From Phycisphaerae bacterium (GTDB lineage: Bacteria; Chloroflexota; Anaerolineae; 4572-78; J111): a DNA stretch of 37,429 bases. The stretch is from assembly GCA_028285035.1 (NCBI GenBank), contig JANQQF010000176.1, positions 1-37,429 of the forward strand, in the 5' to 3' direction. Every line of letters starts with the position of its first letter. Position 1 is the stretch's first letter. A model generated the notes under the pieces. It did no database searches, was not told the origin of the DNA, and saw only the letters and a program-made list of their open reading frames with translations. Both the position numbers and the translations under genes were made by a program. Positions 22,901 through 31,541 of the stretch are shown piece after piece.

Positions 22901-24868
22901 ATGCGAATTAACGACCGAATTTTGGATAGAATTTTACCACAGGTTCAGAAACCAGCCCGCTATATCGGCGGTGAATTTAATAGCATTAACAAAGATTGGG
23001 ATGATCCCCAAATTCTCTCAAAAGTGGCGCTACTCTTTCCTGATGTTTACGATTTGGGAATGAGTAATCTAGGCTTGGCCATTTTGTATGATATTTTGAA
23101 TAAGCGGGATGATATTCTGGCCGAGCGAGTCTACGTGCCGTGGCCTGATATGGAAGCGCAGATGCGAGAGGCTGAGTTGCCGCTTTATGCGCTGGAGAGC
23201 CGTCACGAGTTGCGTGATTTCGACTTGATCGGTATCAGCCTTCCCTACGAGCAGCTTTACACAAATGTTTTGACCGCCCTTGACTTGGCCAATATGCCGC
23301 TATTAAGTGTTGAGCGTGACGCCTCCTATCCCTTGATTTGTGCGGGGGGGAACGCCGTCTTTAATCCTGAGCCAATGGCTGATTTCATCGACTTTTTTAT
23401 TATGGGTGAGGGTGAGGATATCATCATTGAAGTGGTTGAGACGATGCGTGAGGTGCAGGGTGCCGACCGTGAAACGCAGCTGCGACATCTGGCAAAAATT
23501 CCGGGCATTTATGTGCCGCGTTTTTATGCCTTCTCCTACTATGATGAGGATGGCACCATTTCGAATGTAGAGCCGTTGGTGGAAGAAGCCGAGCCGGGTA
23601 TCGTTAAGCGGATTACCCCCTTGATGCCAGAGCCTGTTACTAAATTTATCGTGCCCTTTGTCGATGTCGTTTTTAATCGGGCCTCCATCGAAATTCAGCG
23701 TGGCTGTACCCGAGGCTGTCGTTTCTGTCAGGCGGGGATGGTTTTTCGACCCGTGCGGGAACGGTCTCTTGAAGAGTTGCTGGAAACGGTGGACCGGATT
23801 ATGGAAGACACCGGGCACGAGGAGATTGGCCTGCTGTCTTTGAGCAGTAGCGATTATACCCAAATCGGGCCGCTGGTCAAAGCGATTTCGGAGAAGTATG
23901 GCGATAAAGCCCTCAATATATCATTGCCCAGCTTGCGCATCGAGTCCTTCTCTGCCGATCTGCTTGAAATGTTGCAAGGGAGCCGAAAGGCCAGTTTTAC
24001 CTTTGCCCCCGAAGCAGCCACGGATCGCATGCGAAATGTTATCAACAAATACATTGAAACCGAGGCCCTGCTGCAAACCGCTGAAGAGGTTTACAGTCGA
24101 GGCTGGCGTCTCATCAAACTGTACTTTATGATTGGTCAACCGACCGAAACTGATGAAGATGTGCTGGCCATTGCCCGTCTGGCCAAAGAAGTGCTGGCCA
24201 TCGGTAAAAAACACCAAGGCCACAAAGCCAAGGTGCGCGTCGGAGTCAGCACCTTTGTTCCAAAGCCGCACACACCCTTCCAATGGGCACCCTTTGCCTC
24301 ACTTGAGTCAATCCGCCGCAAACAGCGCTTGATGCGTGAAGAGTTTGGCCGAGAGCGGGGGATCATCTTTAACTGGAATGATCCCGAAGAGAGCCTGATG
24401 GAAGCCTTCTTGTCCCGGGGTGATCGTCGGGTTAGCCCGGTCATCAAGACCGCTTGGGAAATGGGGGCCAAGTTTGACGCCTGGAATGAATGGCATAAGC
24501 CCCAGGCCTGGGTCGATGCCTTTGCCCAGAATGATCTTGATCCTGAGTGGTATGCCCATCGGCCTCGACTGGCCGACGAAATTTTTCCCTGGGATCACAT
24601 CAATGCTGGGGTCGAAAAGCGCTGGATGTTGATGGATTGGTATGCGGCCGAAAAAGGCGAAACCAAAGTTGATTGCCGTGAGCATTGCTACCACTGTGGT
24701 ATTTTGACAGCCTTCAAAGGCTTGCGAGCTAACACCCCACCGACCGCCTGGGAATGCCCACCTATTCGCAATCCTCGCTGGAAAGAATTGGCTGAGAAAG
24801 GCGAGGTCATCGGCCTTACGCCGATTGTGAAGCAGTCGATGGAAAAAAGCCGTATTCCTGAAGTTTAA
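22901..24868 (+). CDS. TIGR03960-type B12-binding-like radical SAM protein (655 aa)
   Basis: Uncharacterised radical S-adenosylmethionine enzyme. It has an N-terminal Rossmann-like region resembling cobalamin-binding domains (about 40-200, with FPDVYDLGMSNLG and GISLPYEQLYTNVL), then the cluster-binding motif CTRGCRFC (C269, C273, C276) and the TIM-barrel core. A C-terminal cysteine group CREHCYHCG (C592, C596, C599) could bind an extra cluster. The start MRINDRILDRILPQVQKPARYIGGE is the family's typical N-terminus. In many genomes this protein is next to a DUF2344/TIGR03936 partner; none is adjacent here. CAGGAC precedes the ATG. The substrate is not known. Confidence 0.92.
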   Translation: MRINDRILDRILPQVQKPARYIGGEFNSINKDWDDPQILSKVALLFPDVYDLGMSNLGLAILYDILNKRDDILAERVYVPWPDMEAQMREAELPLYALESRHELRDFDLIGISLPYEQLYTNVLTALDLANMPLLSVERDASYPLICAGGNAVFNPEPMADFIDFFIMGEGEDIIIEVVETMREVQGADRETQLRHLAKIPGIYVPRFYAFSYYDEDGTISNVEPLVEEAEPGIVKRITPLMPEPVTKFIVPFVDVVFNRASIEIQRGCTRGCRFCQAGMVFRPVRERSLEELLETVDRIMEDTGHEEIGLLSLSSSDYTQIGPLVKAISEKYGDKALNISLPSLRIESFSADLLEMLQGSRKASFTFAPEAATDRMRNVINKYIETEALLQTAEEVYSRGWRLIKLYFMIGQPTETDEDVLAIARLAKEVLAIGKKHQGHKAKVRVGVSTFVPKPHTPFQWAPFASLESIRRKQRLMREEFGRERGIIFNWNDPEESLMEAFLSRGDRRVSPVIKTAWEMGAKFDAWNEWHKPQAWVDAFAQNDLDPEWYAHRPRLADEIFPWDHINAGVEKRWMLMDWYAAEKGETKVDCREHCYHCGILTAFKGLRANTPPTAWECPPIRNPRWKELAEKGEVIGLTPIVKQSMEKSRIPEV

Positions 24869-24889
24869 TTAACATCAATTTAAGGAGAT

Positions 24890-24922
24890 AAGGGTGTCCA
24901 AGTAAATTTGGACGCCCTTTTT
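24890..24922 (+). terminator. Intrinsic terminator of the radical SAM gene
   Basis: AAGGGTGTCCAA and TTGGACGCCCTT form a 12-bp stem with one G-U pair and a short loop, followed by T residues. Confidence 0.9.
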
Positions 24923-25102
24923 GATTGCCACAATGACAATCTCAAACCTCCTAATCTCGGTTCTCCTTTAATAACCTTAAAATCAGATCACATGAGCGAG
25001 CAGACTCGTAAAATGAACGGGTGCTCCTGCGTCCAAACACTGTACCACTTCATAACTATAAATTGTCAAGAGAAGATCATTCGATGAAATGGAAGGATGG
25101 AG

Positions 25103-26464
25103 ATGAACACTGAGCGTTTTGCCGATTATGTCAATCAATTAGAACAAGATCATGATACAGATTTAGTGGCCTTGCAGGCTATTCGAGACTGGATTCTACA
25201 ATCAGAGCCCATTCAACGTCAGCGCATCAATCCTTTTGCGATCTCAGCTCACACCGAATTAGGGATGGGCGTGATTGTGCCACAAATGTTACGAGGGGTG
25301 CAGCAAGGGTTGTTTGATCTGAATTGGGACGTTCATTGTCCTCATTGTGATATGGTCTCAGCTCAATATCACGACTTGTCGGAGATGGTCGGATTGCACT
25401 ATTGCCGCATGTGTGAGCGTGAATTTGAAGGTGATTTCTCAGAGCGAATTGAAGTTACTTTTTCCTTGAATAAGTCTATTGAAGATTTGAATTTACCCCC
25501 ACTATGTCCGCCGCCGCCATCGGTTAATCCTCGTTTTCAGATGAGCGTGCCTCATCAACAGACTGCCTCGGCCCAAGAAACGCTTGCTGCTGGGATTTAC
25601 AAGTACAACTGCCCAATCACCCTTTCAACGGGCACCTTGGTTGTTGATGGAGAGCCAACGGGTGAGGTTCAGGAATTTCATATCGAACAACGCGGTGAGC
25701 AGGAATTTAATCACCAAGAAATACAGGCGCGTCCTGGCCCCATTCGTTTAAAGCTGACCAATGAGGGGTACCCTATCTCGGGATTGTGGCTCGCTGAACG
25801 TGATTTACCCGTTTTAGCGCTGGATGAGTTGCCGATCCGGCTGTCTGGCTTGGATATCATCCACTACCCCGAATTCCAACGCTTGTTTGGCAGCCAAACA
25901 CTCTCTAATCGGGAGCAGATCAAAATCGCTTCGGTGACGACAATGTTTACAGACATCACCTGCTCGACCTATATGTACGAAAAGTTGGGGGATGCAGCGG
26001 CATACAATGCCGTGCGTGATCATTTTGAGATTTTGTTTGAAGCGATCGAGGCAGAGGGGGGTATCGTTCTGAAAACGATTGGTGATGCGGTGATGGCCTC
26101 CTTTTCGACAAATGATCAGGCGCTACGAAGTTTAACCAAAGCACAACGTGATTTTACCATTTACAATCGAGCTAGAGGCATACTGGAGCAAATTCATATC
26201 AAAGTGGGCTTACATCGAGGCCCCGCGATTTTGGTCAATCTCAATGGCCGTTTGGATTACTTCGGCTCAGCCATCAATCGGGCGGCTCGGTTACAAAGTT
26301 TGTCTCATAGTGGCGAGGTGACCTTTTCTGAAGACGTTTATCAGGATGAGGTATTTCAGCAGGCACTTGCCGATACAAATCACTCGATTATGGATGCTGA
26401 ACAAGTGTATTTTAAGGGGATTGAGGGGCAGCAAACAGTGTATCGGGTGATGATTGCTGAGTAG
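25103..26464 (+). CDS. Class III adenylate/guanylate cyclase with zinc ribbon (453 aa)
   Basis: The N-terminal part (about 1-130) includes CPHC (79-82) and CRMC (101-104), a zinc ribbon. The middle (about 155-265) is an unrecognised beta-rich region. The C-terminal class III cyclase domain (275-450) has both metal-binding aspartates (D284 in FTDIT, D328 in IGDAV), K324 and D385 for adenine selection, and transition-state N392 and R396. The full catalytic set is present, so adenylate cyclase activity is likely. ATGs lie at 25097 and 25103; AAGGA is correctly spaced only for the second. The lipoprotein hydrolase gene follows after 3 bp, probably coupled. The signal sensed is unknown. Confidence 0.9.
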   Translation: MNTERFADYVNQLEQDHDTDLVALQAIRDWILQSEPIQRQRINPFAISAHTELGMGVIVPQMLRGVQQGLFDLNWDVHCPHCDMVSAQYHDLSEMVGLHYCRMCEREFEGDFSERIEVTFSLNKSIEDLNLPPLCPPPPSVNPRFQMSVPHQQTASAQETLAAGIYKYNCPITLSTGTLVVDGEPTGEVQEFHIEQRGEQEFNHQEIQARPGPIRLKLTNEGYPISGLWLAERDLPVLALDELPIRLSGLDIIHYPEFQRLFGSQTLSNREQIKIASVTTMFTDITCSTYMYEKLGDAAAYNAVRDHFEILFEAIEAEGGIVLKTIGDAVMASFSTNDQALRSLTKAQRDFTIYNRARGILEQIHIKVGLHRGPAILVNLNGRLDYFGSAINRAARLQSLSHSGEVTFSEDVYQDEVFQQALADTNHSIMDAEQVYFKGIEGQQTVYRVMIAE

Positions 26465-26467
26465 CCA

Positions 26468-27298
26468 ATGACAAACGTATTTTCCCACCGACAAATTTCT
26501 GTTATCATTGTCGTGGTCTTATTCTTGAGTGCCTGTACCGCTGTGTCCCAATCCGTTACACCAACGGTCGTGCCCCAAACCCCAACGCCGACAGTCATGC
26601 CAACCCCAACAGCGTCGAGTGCCAACAGTGTTGAGACCGAACCACTAACTTCAGGAGAGCCGGGAATGATTAGCTATCAGACAATGACGATGGCAGATGG
26701 AACCGAGTTGACCTACGCGGTTGCCCTGCCCAATGATTTTGACCAAACTCAAACATATCCAATTTTGCTGGCCCTGCCCCCTGGCCCCCAAACCCGGGAT
26801 ATGGTGAATTGGGGCTTGAACAACTACTGGGCTAACCAAGCCAGGGAAAAGGGCTGGATTGTCCTGAGTCCTGTTGCGCCAAACAACAAGCTATTTTTTC
26901 AAGGGTCAGAAAGTTTGATCCCCGAATTTTTAGATCGAACAGCCAAACTCTATCAGCCCGAGAATGGCAAATATCACCTTGGTGGGATCAGTAATGGCGG
27001 GATTAGTTCGTTTCGGATAGCCATTGGTCAACCTGAACGATTTCATTCTCTTATCGCTGCACCTGGATTTCCCCGTTCTGAGGATCGAGAGAAAATCTCG
27101 GTCTTAAAAGATATCCCTGTGGTGATGTTTGTCGGTGAAGGGGATGTATCTTGGGTCGAGCAAATGGAGATGGCTCAATTTCTTCTTGAACAAGCGGGGG
27201 GGCAAGTCTCTCTTGATATTGTCGAGGATGAAGGCCACGTCATTGAAAGCTTAGCGGGCGGACAACAGTTGTTTGAATTGCTTGAGTCTTTTCGATAG
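26468..27298 (+). CDS. Lipoprotein alpha/beta hydrolase (esterase-like)
   Basis: An N-terminal hydrophobic segment ends in lipobox LSAC (C23), followed by a Thr/Pro-rich linker, so the enzyme is exported and lipid-anchored. The catalytic triad of an alpha/beta hydrolase is seen: GISNG nucleophile elbow (S175), acid D226 in GEGDVSW and H257 in DEGHVIE. The fold resembles esterase D / carboxylesterase / phospholipase-type enzymes. At 276 residues it has typical length. It starts 3 bp after the cyclase gene. The substrate cannot be told; an extracellular ester hydrolase is the best guess. Confidence 0.85.
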   Translation: MTNVFSHRQISVIIVVVLFLSACTAVSQSVTPTVVPQTPTPTVMPTPTASSANSVETEPLTSGEPGMISYQTMTMADGTELTYAVALPNDFDQTQTYPILLALPPGPQTRDMVNWGLNNYWANQAREKGWIVLSPVAPNNKLFFQGSESLIPEFLDRTAKLYQPENGKYHLGGISNGGISSFRIAIGQPERFHSLIAAPGFPRSEDREKISVLKDIPVVMFVGEGDVSWVEQMEMAQFLLEQAGGQVSLDIVEDEGHVIESLAGGQQLFELLESFR

Positions 27299-27402
27299 AT
27301 AATTTTAAGGTTGGACAAGTTATTATTAGCCCAACAAACCAGTTAAATTTCCCTTATTTCCCCAATCTGTCCCAGTTTTCTTACATATTGTAGTATAAAA
27401 CC

Positions 27403-27431
27403 TTGACAAATATCCTTAAAGAAATTAAAAT
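27403..27431 (+). promoter_or_regulatory. Promoter of the cytochrome gene cluster
   Basis: TTGACA (27403-27408), a 17-bp spacer and TAAAAT (27426-27431) lie 54 bp before the cytochrome ATG. Confidence 0.75.
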
Positions 27432-27485
27432 CGGACTGTAGTCCACCAAATTTTACCCAATATTATTCATTTTTGAGGAGGAAAT

Positions 27486-28202
27486 ATGGGATTGTCCAAG
27501 AAGTTTCTGGTAGCATTTGCCTTTGTTCTAGCTCTGGTCTACGCGCCGACCACAGCATTTGCCCAAGACCCAGACAATGGCAAAGTCATTTATGAAGAGC
27601 AAGTTTGGCAATGTGCAGCCTGTCACGGTGCAGAGGGTGAAGGGATGTGGGGACGCCCGCTGACTAATAGCTCTGCCACGGCTGAAGAGTGGGTTGAGCA
27701 AGTACGTAACCCCCGCCGCTTTATGCCTGCATTTTCTGAGGCTCAGGTTACGGATGAGCAGATCACTGATATGCACGCCTATCTGACCTCGTTGACTCCA
27801 GCTACAGATTTTCAGCGAGCTGATGCTGGTTTACCTGAAGATGCACATCCTGGGCAATTGTTAATGGCCCAAAAGAGCTGTATCGCTTGTCACGGGGATA
27901 CTGGACCGTTGATGGGTTTCATTGATCGGGGTGAGACACCCACAGCTGAGGGTGTCATTGCTCAACTTCGGACCCCATTCAACAATATGCCAAGCTACAG
28001 TGAAGCTCAGGTTAGTGATGAAGAGGCGACCTTGATGGCTGAATTTATGGCCGAGCAAGTCACAGCGGCCAGCGCGCCGGAAGCGTTACCAGAGTCTGGG
28101 CACCACCAAGGCGTTAATTTGGCCTTAATTGTGTTCCTCTTGGGGGGAATGCTCATTCTGGGTGGCCTTGCATTGAGCCGATATGGAATGAGCAAATCAT
28201 AA
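27486..28202 (+). CDS. Diheme c-type cytochrome, membrane-anchored (238 aa)
   Basis: The N-terminal signal peptide ends near AFA-QD (residues 5-26). It has two cytochrome c domains with heme-binding CAACH (43-47) and CIACH (132-136), and likely axial Met ligands in RRFMPAF (M80) and NNMPSYS (M168). A C-terminal membrane helix (about 210-230) anchors it facing outward. The two halves look like an internal duplication, with EAQVTDEQ and EAQVSDEE at matching places. GAGGAGG before the ATG is a strong ribosome-binding site. It probably carries electrons at the outer face of the membrane together with the DUF2231 and anchored cytochrome proteins downstream; the donor and acceptor are unknown. Confidence 0.93.
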   Translation: MGLSKKFLVAFAFVLALVYAPTTAFAQDPDNGKVIYEEQVWQCAACHGAEGEGMWGRPLTNSSATAEEWVEQVRNPRRFMPAFSEAQVTDEQITDMHAYLTSLTPATDFQRADAGLPEDAHPGQLLMAQKSCIACHGDTGPLMGFIDRGETPTAEGVIAQLRTPFNNMPSYSEAQVSDEEATLMAEFMAEQVTAASAPEALPESGHHQGVNLALIVFLLGGMLILGGLALSRYGMSKS

Positions 28203-28220
28203 ATTATTGAGCGGAGTTAG

Positions 28221-28255
28221 TAGGGAGTTGGCGTTCGCCAACTCCCTATTTTTTT
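28221..28255 (+). terminator. Intrinsic terminator after the diheme cytochrome gene
   Basis: TAGGGAGTTGG and CCAACTCCCTA, extendable inward, form a strong stem followed by seven T residues. It may be partly read through into the DUF2231 gene, which starts 22 bp later. Confidence 0.92.
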
Positions 28256-28276
28256 GATAAATTTTAGGTATGGACA

Positions 28277-28726
28277 ATGACACCCTCTGAATTTTTTTCA
28301 CGACTTTATGTTGCGCTGACCGATTTGCATCCCTTGCACAGTATGACTGTTCATTTTCCAATTGCCCTGGCAGCAGTAGGTCTTCTGTTTTTGATTTTAG
28401 CCCTGTGGCGACGGGATGAATTTATGGAGCGGACCGCCTTCTATTGCATCACCTTGGTTGCCTTGAGCACAATTGTGGCCAGTCTAACCGGATATCGGGA
28501 TGTGGTTGTGCGCTTTGAGGGTGAAGCGCCGTATGTGAATACCAAGATTTTTCTGGGGATTACTCTATTCATTTTGTCAACAGGGTTAGCCTTGGCGCGC
28601 TGGCGGCAGTCTGAAATATTGTGGAAGCCTTCAACAATGGTCCTCTATGTGTTAGGCTTTTCCGGTAGTTTTCTCTTGACGATAACCTTGGGCTTTTTGG
28701 GTGGCTCCATTTTATATGGATTTTAG
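28277..28726 (+). CDS. DUF2231-family four-helix membrane protein (149 aa)
   Basis: A membrane protein with four hydrophobic helices and the family hallmark HPLHSMTVHFPIAL near the N-terminus (about residues 18-31), whose histidines could bind heme. Such proteins often neighbour c-type cytochromes, as here, and are thought to be membrane redox or heme-related components; their exact role is not established. It overlaps nothing and is followed after 12 bp by the anchored cytochrome gene, with a similar leader (TTTTAGG before the start in both). Confidence 0.87.
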   Translation: MTPSEFFSRLYVALTDLHPLHSMTVHFPIALAAVGLLFLILALWRRDEFMERTAFYCITLVALSTIVASLTGYRDVVVRFEGEAPYVNTKIFLGITLFILSTGLALARWRQSEILWKPSTMVLYVLGFSGSFLLTITLGFLGGSILYGF

Positions 28727-28738
28727 GGATCGTTGACA

Positions 28739-29524
28739 ATGGCAAATTCCTACTGGCGTAGCGGAAAAGGGTCAGCCCAACGGGGTAAAATTGAGTGGCC
28801 TTCATTTGGTCAGGTTGTGACCCAAGTTGGTTTGGCTGTTATCACTGTTGGGGTGTGGTCTGGGCTATTTTGGGGCTTCTTGAATTTGGCAAGAGGCAAT
28901 GTTCAAGCTGTTGCTGTTGAACCAACCCCAGCGCCTACTGCTGTGGTCGAGGTCGAGCCAACCGTGACATCAACCCCGGTGCCAAGCGATACACCAATGC
29001 CAACCCCTACCGATACCCCTGAACCACCGACGGAAACACCAACCTTGTCTTCTGTAGATGCTGAAGAATCCTCAGACGATTCTGAGACAACAGAGAGTGC
29101 TACGCCACTGCCGACGGAAACACCAACCGAAATACCGACAGAGACTCCCACCCCAGAGCCAACCTTTACGCCAACCGTGCCGCCCACCGAAGAAATCATT
29201 GAGGAAGTTGTTGACGCCGAGGCGGGTGCAGTTAGCTTTGCCAATGATGTCTACCCGATTTTTGAGCATCGGTGTGTGAAATGCCACGGTGGTGAAGATT
29301 CAGATGGGGAGCAACGCATAGAAGAGGGCTACAATATGTTAACTTACGAAGATATCATGTTGGGGTCCTGGAATGGCCCAGTGATTGAGCCGAGTGATGT
29401 TGAAGCGAGTTATCTAATTGAGCAGATCGTTTCAGGCGATATGCCCAAACGAGAACCCCGTTTACTCCCAAAGGAAATTCGCGTGATTAGCGAATGGGTC
29501 GCAGCGGGTGCCCCAAATAACTAA
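28739..29524 (+). CDS. Membrane-anchored cytochrome c with Thr/Pro-rich linker (261 aa)
   Basis: A short basic cytosolic N-terminus, one membrane helix (about residues 27-50), then a roughly 90-residue Pro/Thr/Glu-rich spacer (61-150), and a C-terminal cytochrome c domain of the planctomycete-cytochrome/PSCyt1 type with CVKCH (179-183) and the closing VISEWVAAGAPNN. The distal heme is thus held away from the membrane on a flexible stalk. AGGGA precedes the ATG at 28739; a TTG at 28733 is also in frame. Together with the diheme cytochrome and DUF2231 genes it forms a likely respiratory electron-transfer module. The partner is unknown. Confidence 0.88.
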   Translation: MANSYWRSGKGSAQRGKIEWPSFGQVVTQVGLAVITVGVWSGLFWGFLNLARGNVQAVAVEPTPAPTAVVEVEPTVTSTPVPSDTPMPTPTDTPEPPTETPTLSSVDAEESSDDSETTESATPLPTETPTEIPTETPTPEPTFTPTVPPTEEIIEEVVDAEAGAVSFANDVYPIFEHRCVKCHGGEDSDGEQRIEEGYNMLTYEDIMLGSWNGPVIEPSDVEASYLIEQIVSGDMPKREPRLLPKEIRVISEWVAAGAPNN

Positions 29525-30016
29525 CTAATCCAGCAAGAGTTCAAACATTTGCTCGGTTACGGCTTTGCCCCATTGATTATCCTCGCGCTCAAGACAAAGC
29601 GCGAACCCATATTTTTCGTAAAGGTGACGCGCGCCATCTAACCCAGCGAACGTCCATAAGTAAATTCGTTTGTATTGCTTAACTCGACAATATTCAATCA
29701 CCTTATTGAGAAGCAAGTTTCCGATACCCTGTCCTTGGGCTGTTTCGGAGATGATAAACCAACGAAGATGAGCCCCTTGTTCCTCCGCCTGCACCGCATC
29801 AATGGCAATGGAGCCTACAATTTGACCGCCCAACCAAGCAACCGCATAAAGATCCTGATCGTGGTCAAATCTTTGTAAAAATTCGGCCATGTCGGTGGCT
29901 ACTTTGGCTTCAAAATAGAGATGAAAGCCCCAATTTGCATAGTAATAGTTGGCATGTAGTTCAGTGATACGTCCAATCGCCCCAGGTTGATAACCTGTTA
30001 TAGCAAGCTTGCTCAT
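29525..30016 (-). CDS. GNAT-family N-acetyltransferase (163 aa)
   Basis: Acetyl-CoA-dependent acyltransferase with GNAT motif A in the segment RWFIISETAQGQGIGNLLL, where QGQGIG is the pyrophosphate-binding loop, and motif B near YLWTFAGLDGARHLYEKYGF. A frame from 30151 adds 45 residues that look non-coding; AGAGG about nine bases before the ATG at 30016 supports the shorter form. The stop abuts that of the cytochrome gene, which is convergent. The substrate is unknown. Confidence 0.88.
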   Translation of the reverse strand: MSKLAITGYQPGAIGRITELHANYYYANWGFHLYFEAKVATDMAEFLQRFDHDQDLYAVAWLGGQIVGSIAIDAVQAEEQGAHLRWFIISETAQGQGIGNLLLNKVIEYCRVKQYKRIYLWTFAGLDGARHLYEKYGFALCLEREDNQWGKAVTEQMFELLLD

Positions 30017-30169
30017 ATTTTTTGTCCTCTCTAAAGTACATCCATTAGGCCAATTTTGCACTGGCAGGGTTGCTGTTTTTTTGGAACCTTTTAAAATGAA
30101 ACATGCAGAGACATTTGACCCTGTCTTGCCCTGACCGAAAATGTAGTCCAATTCTTAAAGAGATCGATC

Positions 30170-31537
30170 ATGAGTTTAAAAGCAAATATCGTGATTTGTG
30201 GCGCTGGTATCGCAGGCATATCAGCGGCTTATCATCTTGCCGTACGACACGGCATCAAAGATATTATTTTGGTTGATGAAGGTCAGCCGCTTACGTTGAC
30301 CAGTAGCCAGGGGAACGAGATGTATCGCAATTGGTGGCCTGGCCCCGATGATACGATGGTGCGGCTGATGAGTCAATCTATTGATTTGTTGGAGGCGTTG
30401 CAAGAGGAAAGTAAGGCTGCTTTTCGGATGGGGCAAATTGGTTATGCTTTCTTAACAACCGATTGGGGGCAAGTGTCTGTTTTACAAGGCACAGCCCTTG
30501 AAGCGCAGCGGATGGGAGCGGGAGATATCTTTTTCCACCCCTATGATGCCCGTCCCTACACCCCAGCCTCTCCTAATCTAGACTCGAAACAAACAGGCAT
30601 TGATCTGCTACGCGGACCCGATTTGATCCATCGTTACTATCCATTTTTAGCGGGGGATGTGGTCGGTTTGCTTCATTTGCGTCGCTGTGGTTGGCTTGAC
30701 GTCCCTGAGTTAGGGCAGTGGTTGTTGGCCCAAGCGCAGGAATGTGGTCTTACCCTCCGACAGGATCGTCTGGCCTCCATAAAAACCCAGGGGGGCCGGG
30801 TGACAGAAGTCTGTTTTTCATCAGGCGAGACCGTTTGTACAGATCACTTGGTTGTAGCAACCGGACCATACTTGAAACATTTAGACGCAATACTTGGTTT
30901 GGATGTGCCTGTGTATACAGAATTGCACGGGAAAATTCTGCTTGAGGATGTTGAAGGTGTAGTCCCCCCAGAGTGTCCCTATTTGATCTGGACAGATCCA
31001 GTGACCCTCCCTTGGAGTGACAGCGAACGGGAAAAATTGGCCAAAAATAATGTGACTAAGCCGCTTCTGGAAACCTTGCCCAGCAGCGTTCGCTTTCGGC
31101 TGCGCCCACCAAAAGATCGAAATAGCCCGTTGATTTTAGGGATGTGGTCGTATGACATTCACCCGCAAATGCCATCATATCCTCCTGAATTTTTGCCATT
31201 TGAAGCAGAGACAGTTTTACGAGGACTGGCGCAAATAGCTCCAGGGTTATCGATCTATTGTGAGGGCAAAGGGCAGCTATCAATCAATGGCGGATATTAT
31301 TGCAAAACGTTAGATAATCGCCCTTTAATTGGGCCTGTTGGGGTGGATGGCGTGTATATTTTGGGGGCCTTGTCAGGATACGGCGTGATGGCGTCCCAAG
31401 CGGCGGCCGAGTTATTGGCCAGCCATCTTACCGCAACAGAGCTACCTGATTATGCATCTGCGTTTGACCCGGCTCGCTTTGCCAGCTCGAAAGAGGGTGA
31501 AACAAGGGTGACGTATGAGGCTTCAGGGCAATTATAG
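30170..31537 (+). CDS. FAD-dependent oxidoreductase, DAO family (455 aa)
   Basis: Amino-acid/sarcosine-oxidase-like flavoprotein. It has an N-terminal dinucleotide-binding fold GAGIAGISAAYHLA (G11, G13, G16) with acidic VDEG at the end of beta-2, and a C-terminal DNRPLIGPVGVDGVYILGALSGYG segment that closes the FAD site. The middle includes ELHGKILLED and WTDPVTLPWS, with no clue to the substrate. Length fits the DAO family. The ribosome-binding site is weak (AAAGAG). It is divergent from the GNAT gene and converges on the glycosyltransferase gene with a 4-bp gap. Confidence 0.87.
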   Translation: MSLKANIVICGAGIAGISAAYHLAVRHGIKDIILVDEGQPLTLTSSQGNEMYRNWWPGPDDTMVRLMSQSIDLLEALQEESKAAFRMGQIGYAFLTTDWGQVSVLQGTALEAQRMGAGDIFFHPYDARPYTPASPNLDSKQTGIDLLRGPDLIHRYYPFLAGDVVGLLHLRRCGWLDVPELGQWLLAQAQECGLTLRQDRLASIKTQGGRVTEVCFSSGETVCTDHLVVATGPYLKHLDAILGLDVPVYTELHGKILLEDVEGVVPPECPYLIWTDPVTLPWSDSEREKLAKNNVTKPLLETLPSSVRFRLRPPKDRNSPLILGMWSYDIHPQMPSYPPEFLPFEAETVLRGLAQIAPGLSIYCEGKGQLSINGGYYCKTLDNRPLIGPVGVDGVYILGALSGYGVMASQAAAELLASHLTATELPDYASAFDPARFASSKEGETRVTYEASGQL

Positions 31538-31541
31538 ACGT

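Noticed and set aside
23303..24694. Several minus-strand and alternative-frame ORFs in the radical SAM gene
   Set aside because: They are shadows of a strongly conserved coding frame.
24990..25087. Short ORF of about 31 codons before the second cyclase
   Set aside because: No ribosome-binding site or recognisable sequence; more likely leader DNA.
28903..29244. Minus-strand Gly/Val/Ser-rich frame opposite the anchored cytochrome
   Set aside because: It is the reverse complement of the Pro/Thr-rich linker codons, a known source of spurious long frames.
30017..30151. 45-residue N-terminal extension of the acetyltransferase
   Set aside because: The composition is not protein-like for this family and the ribosome-binding site lies before 30016.
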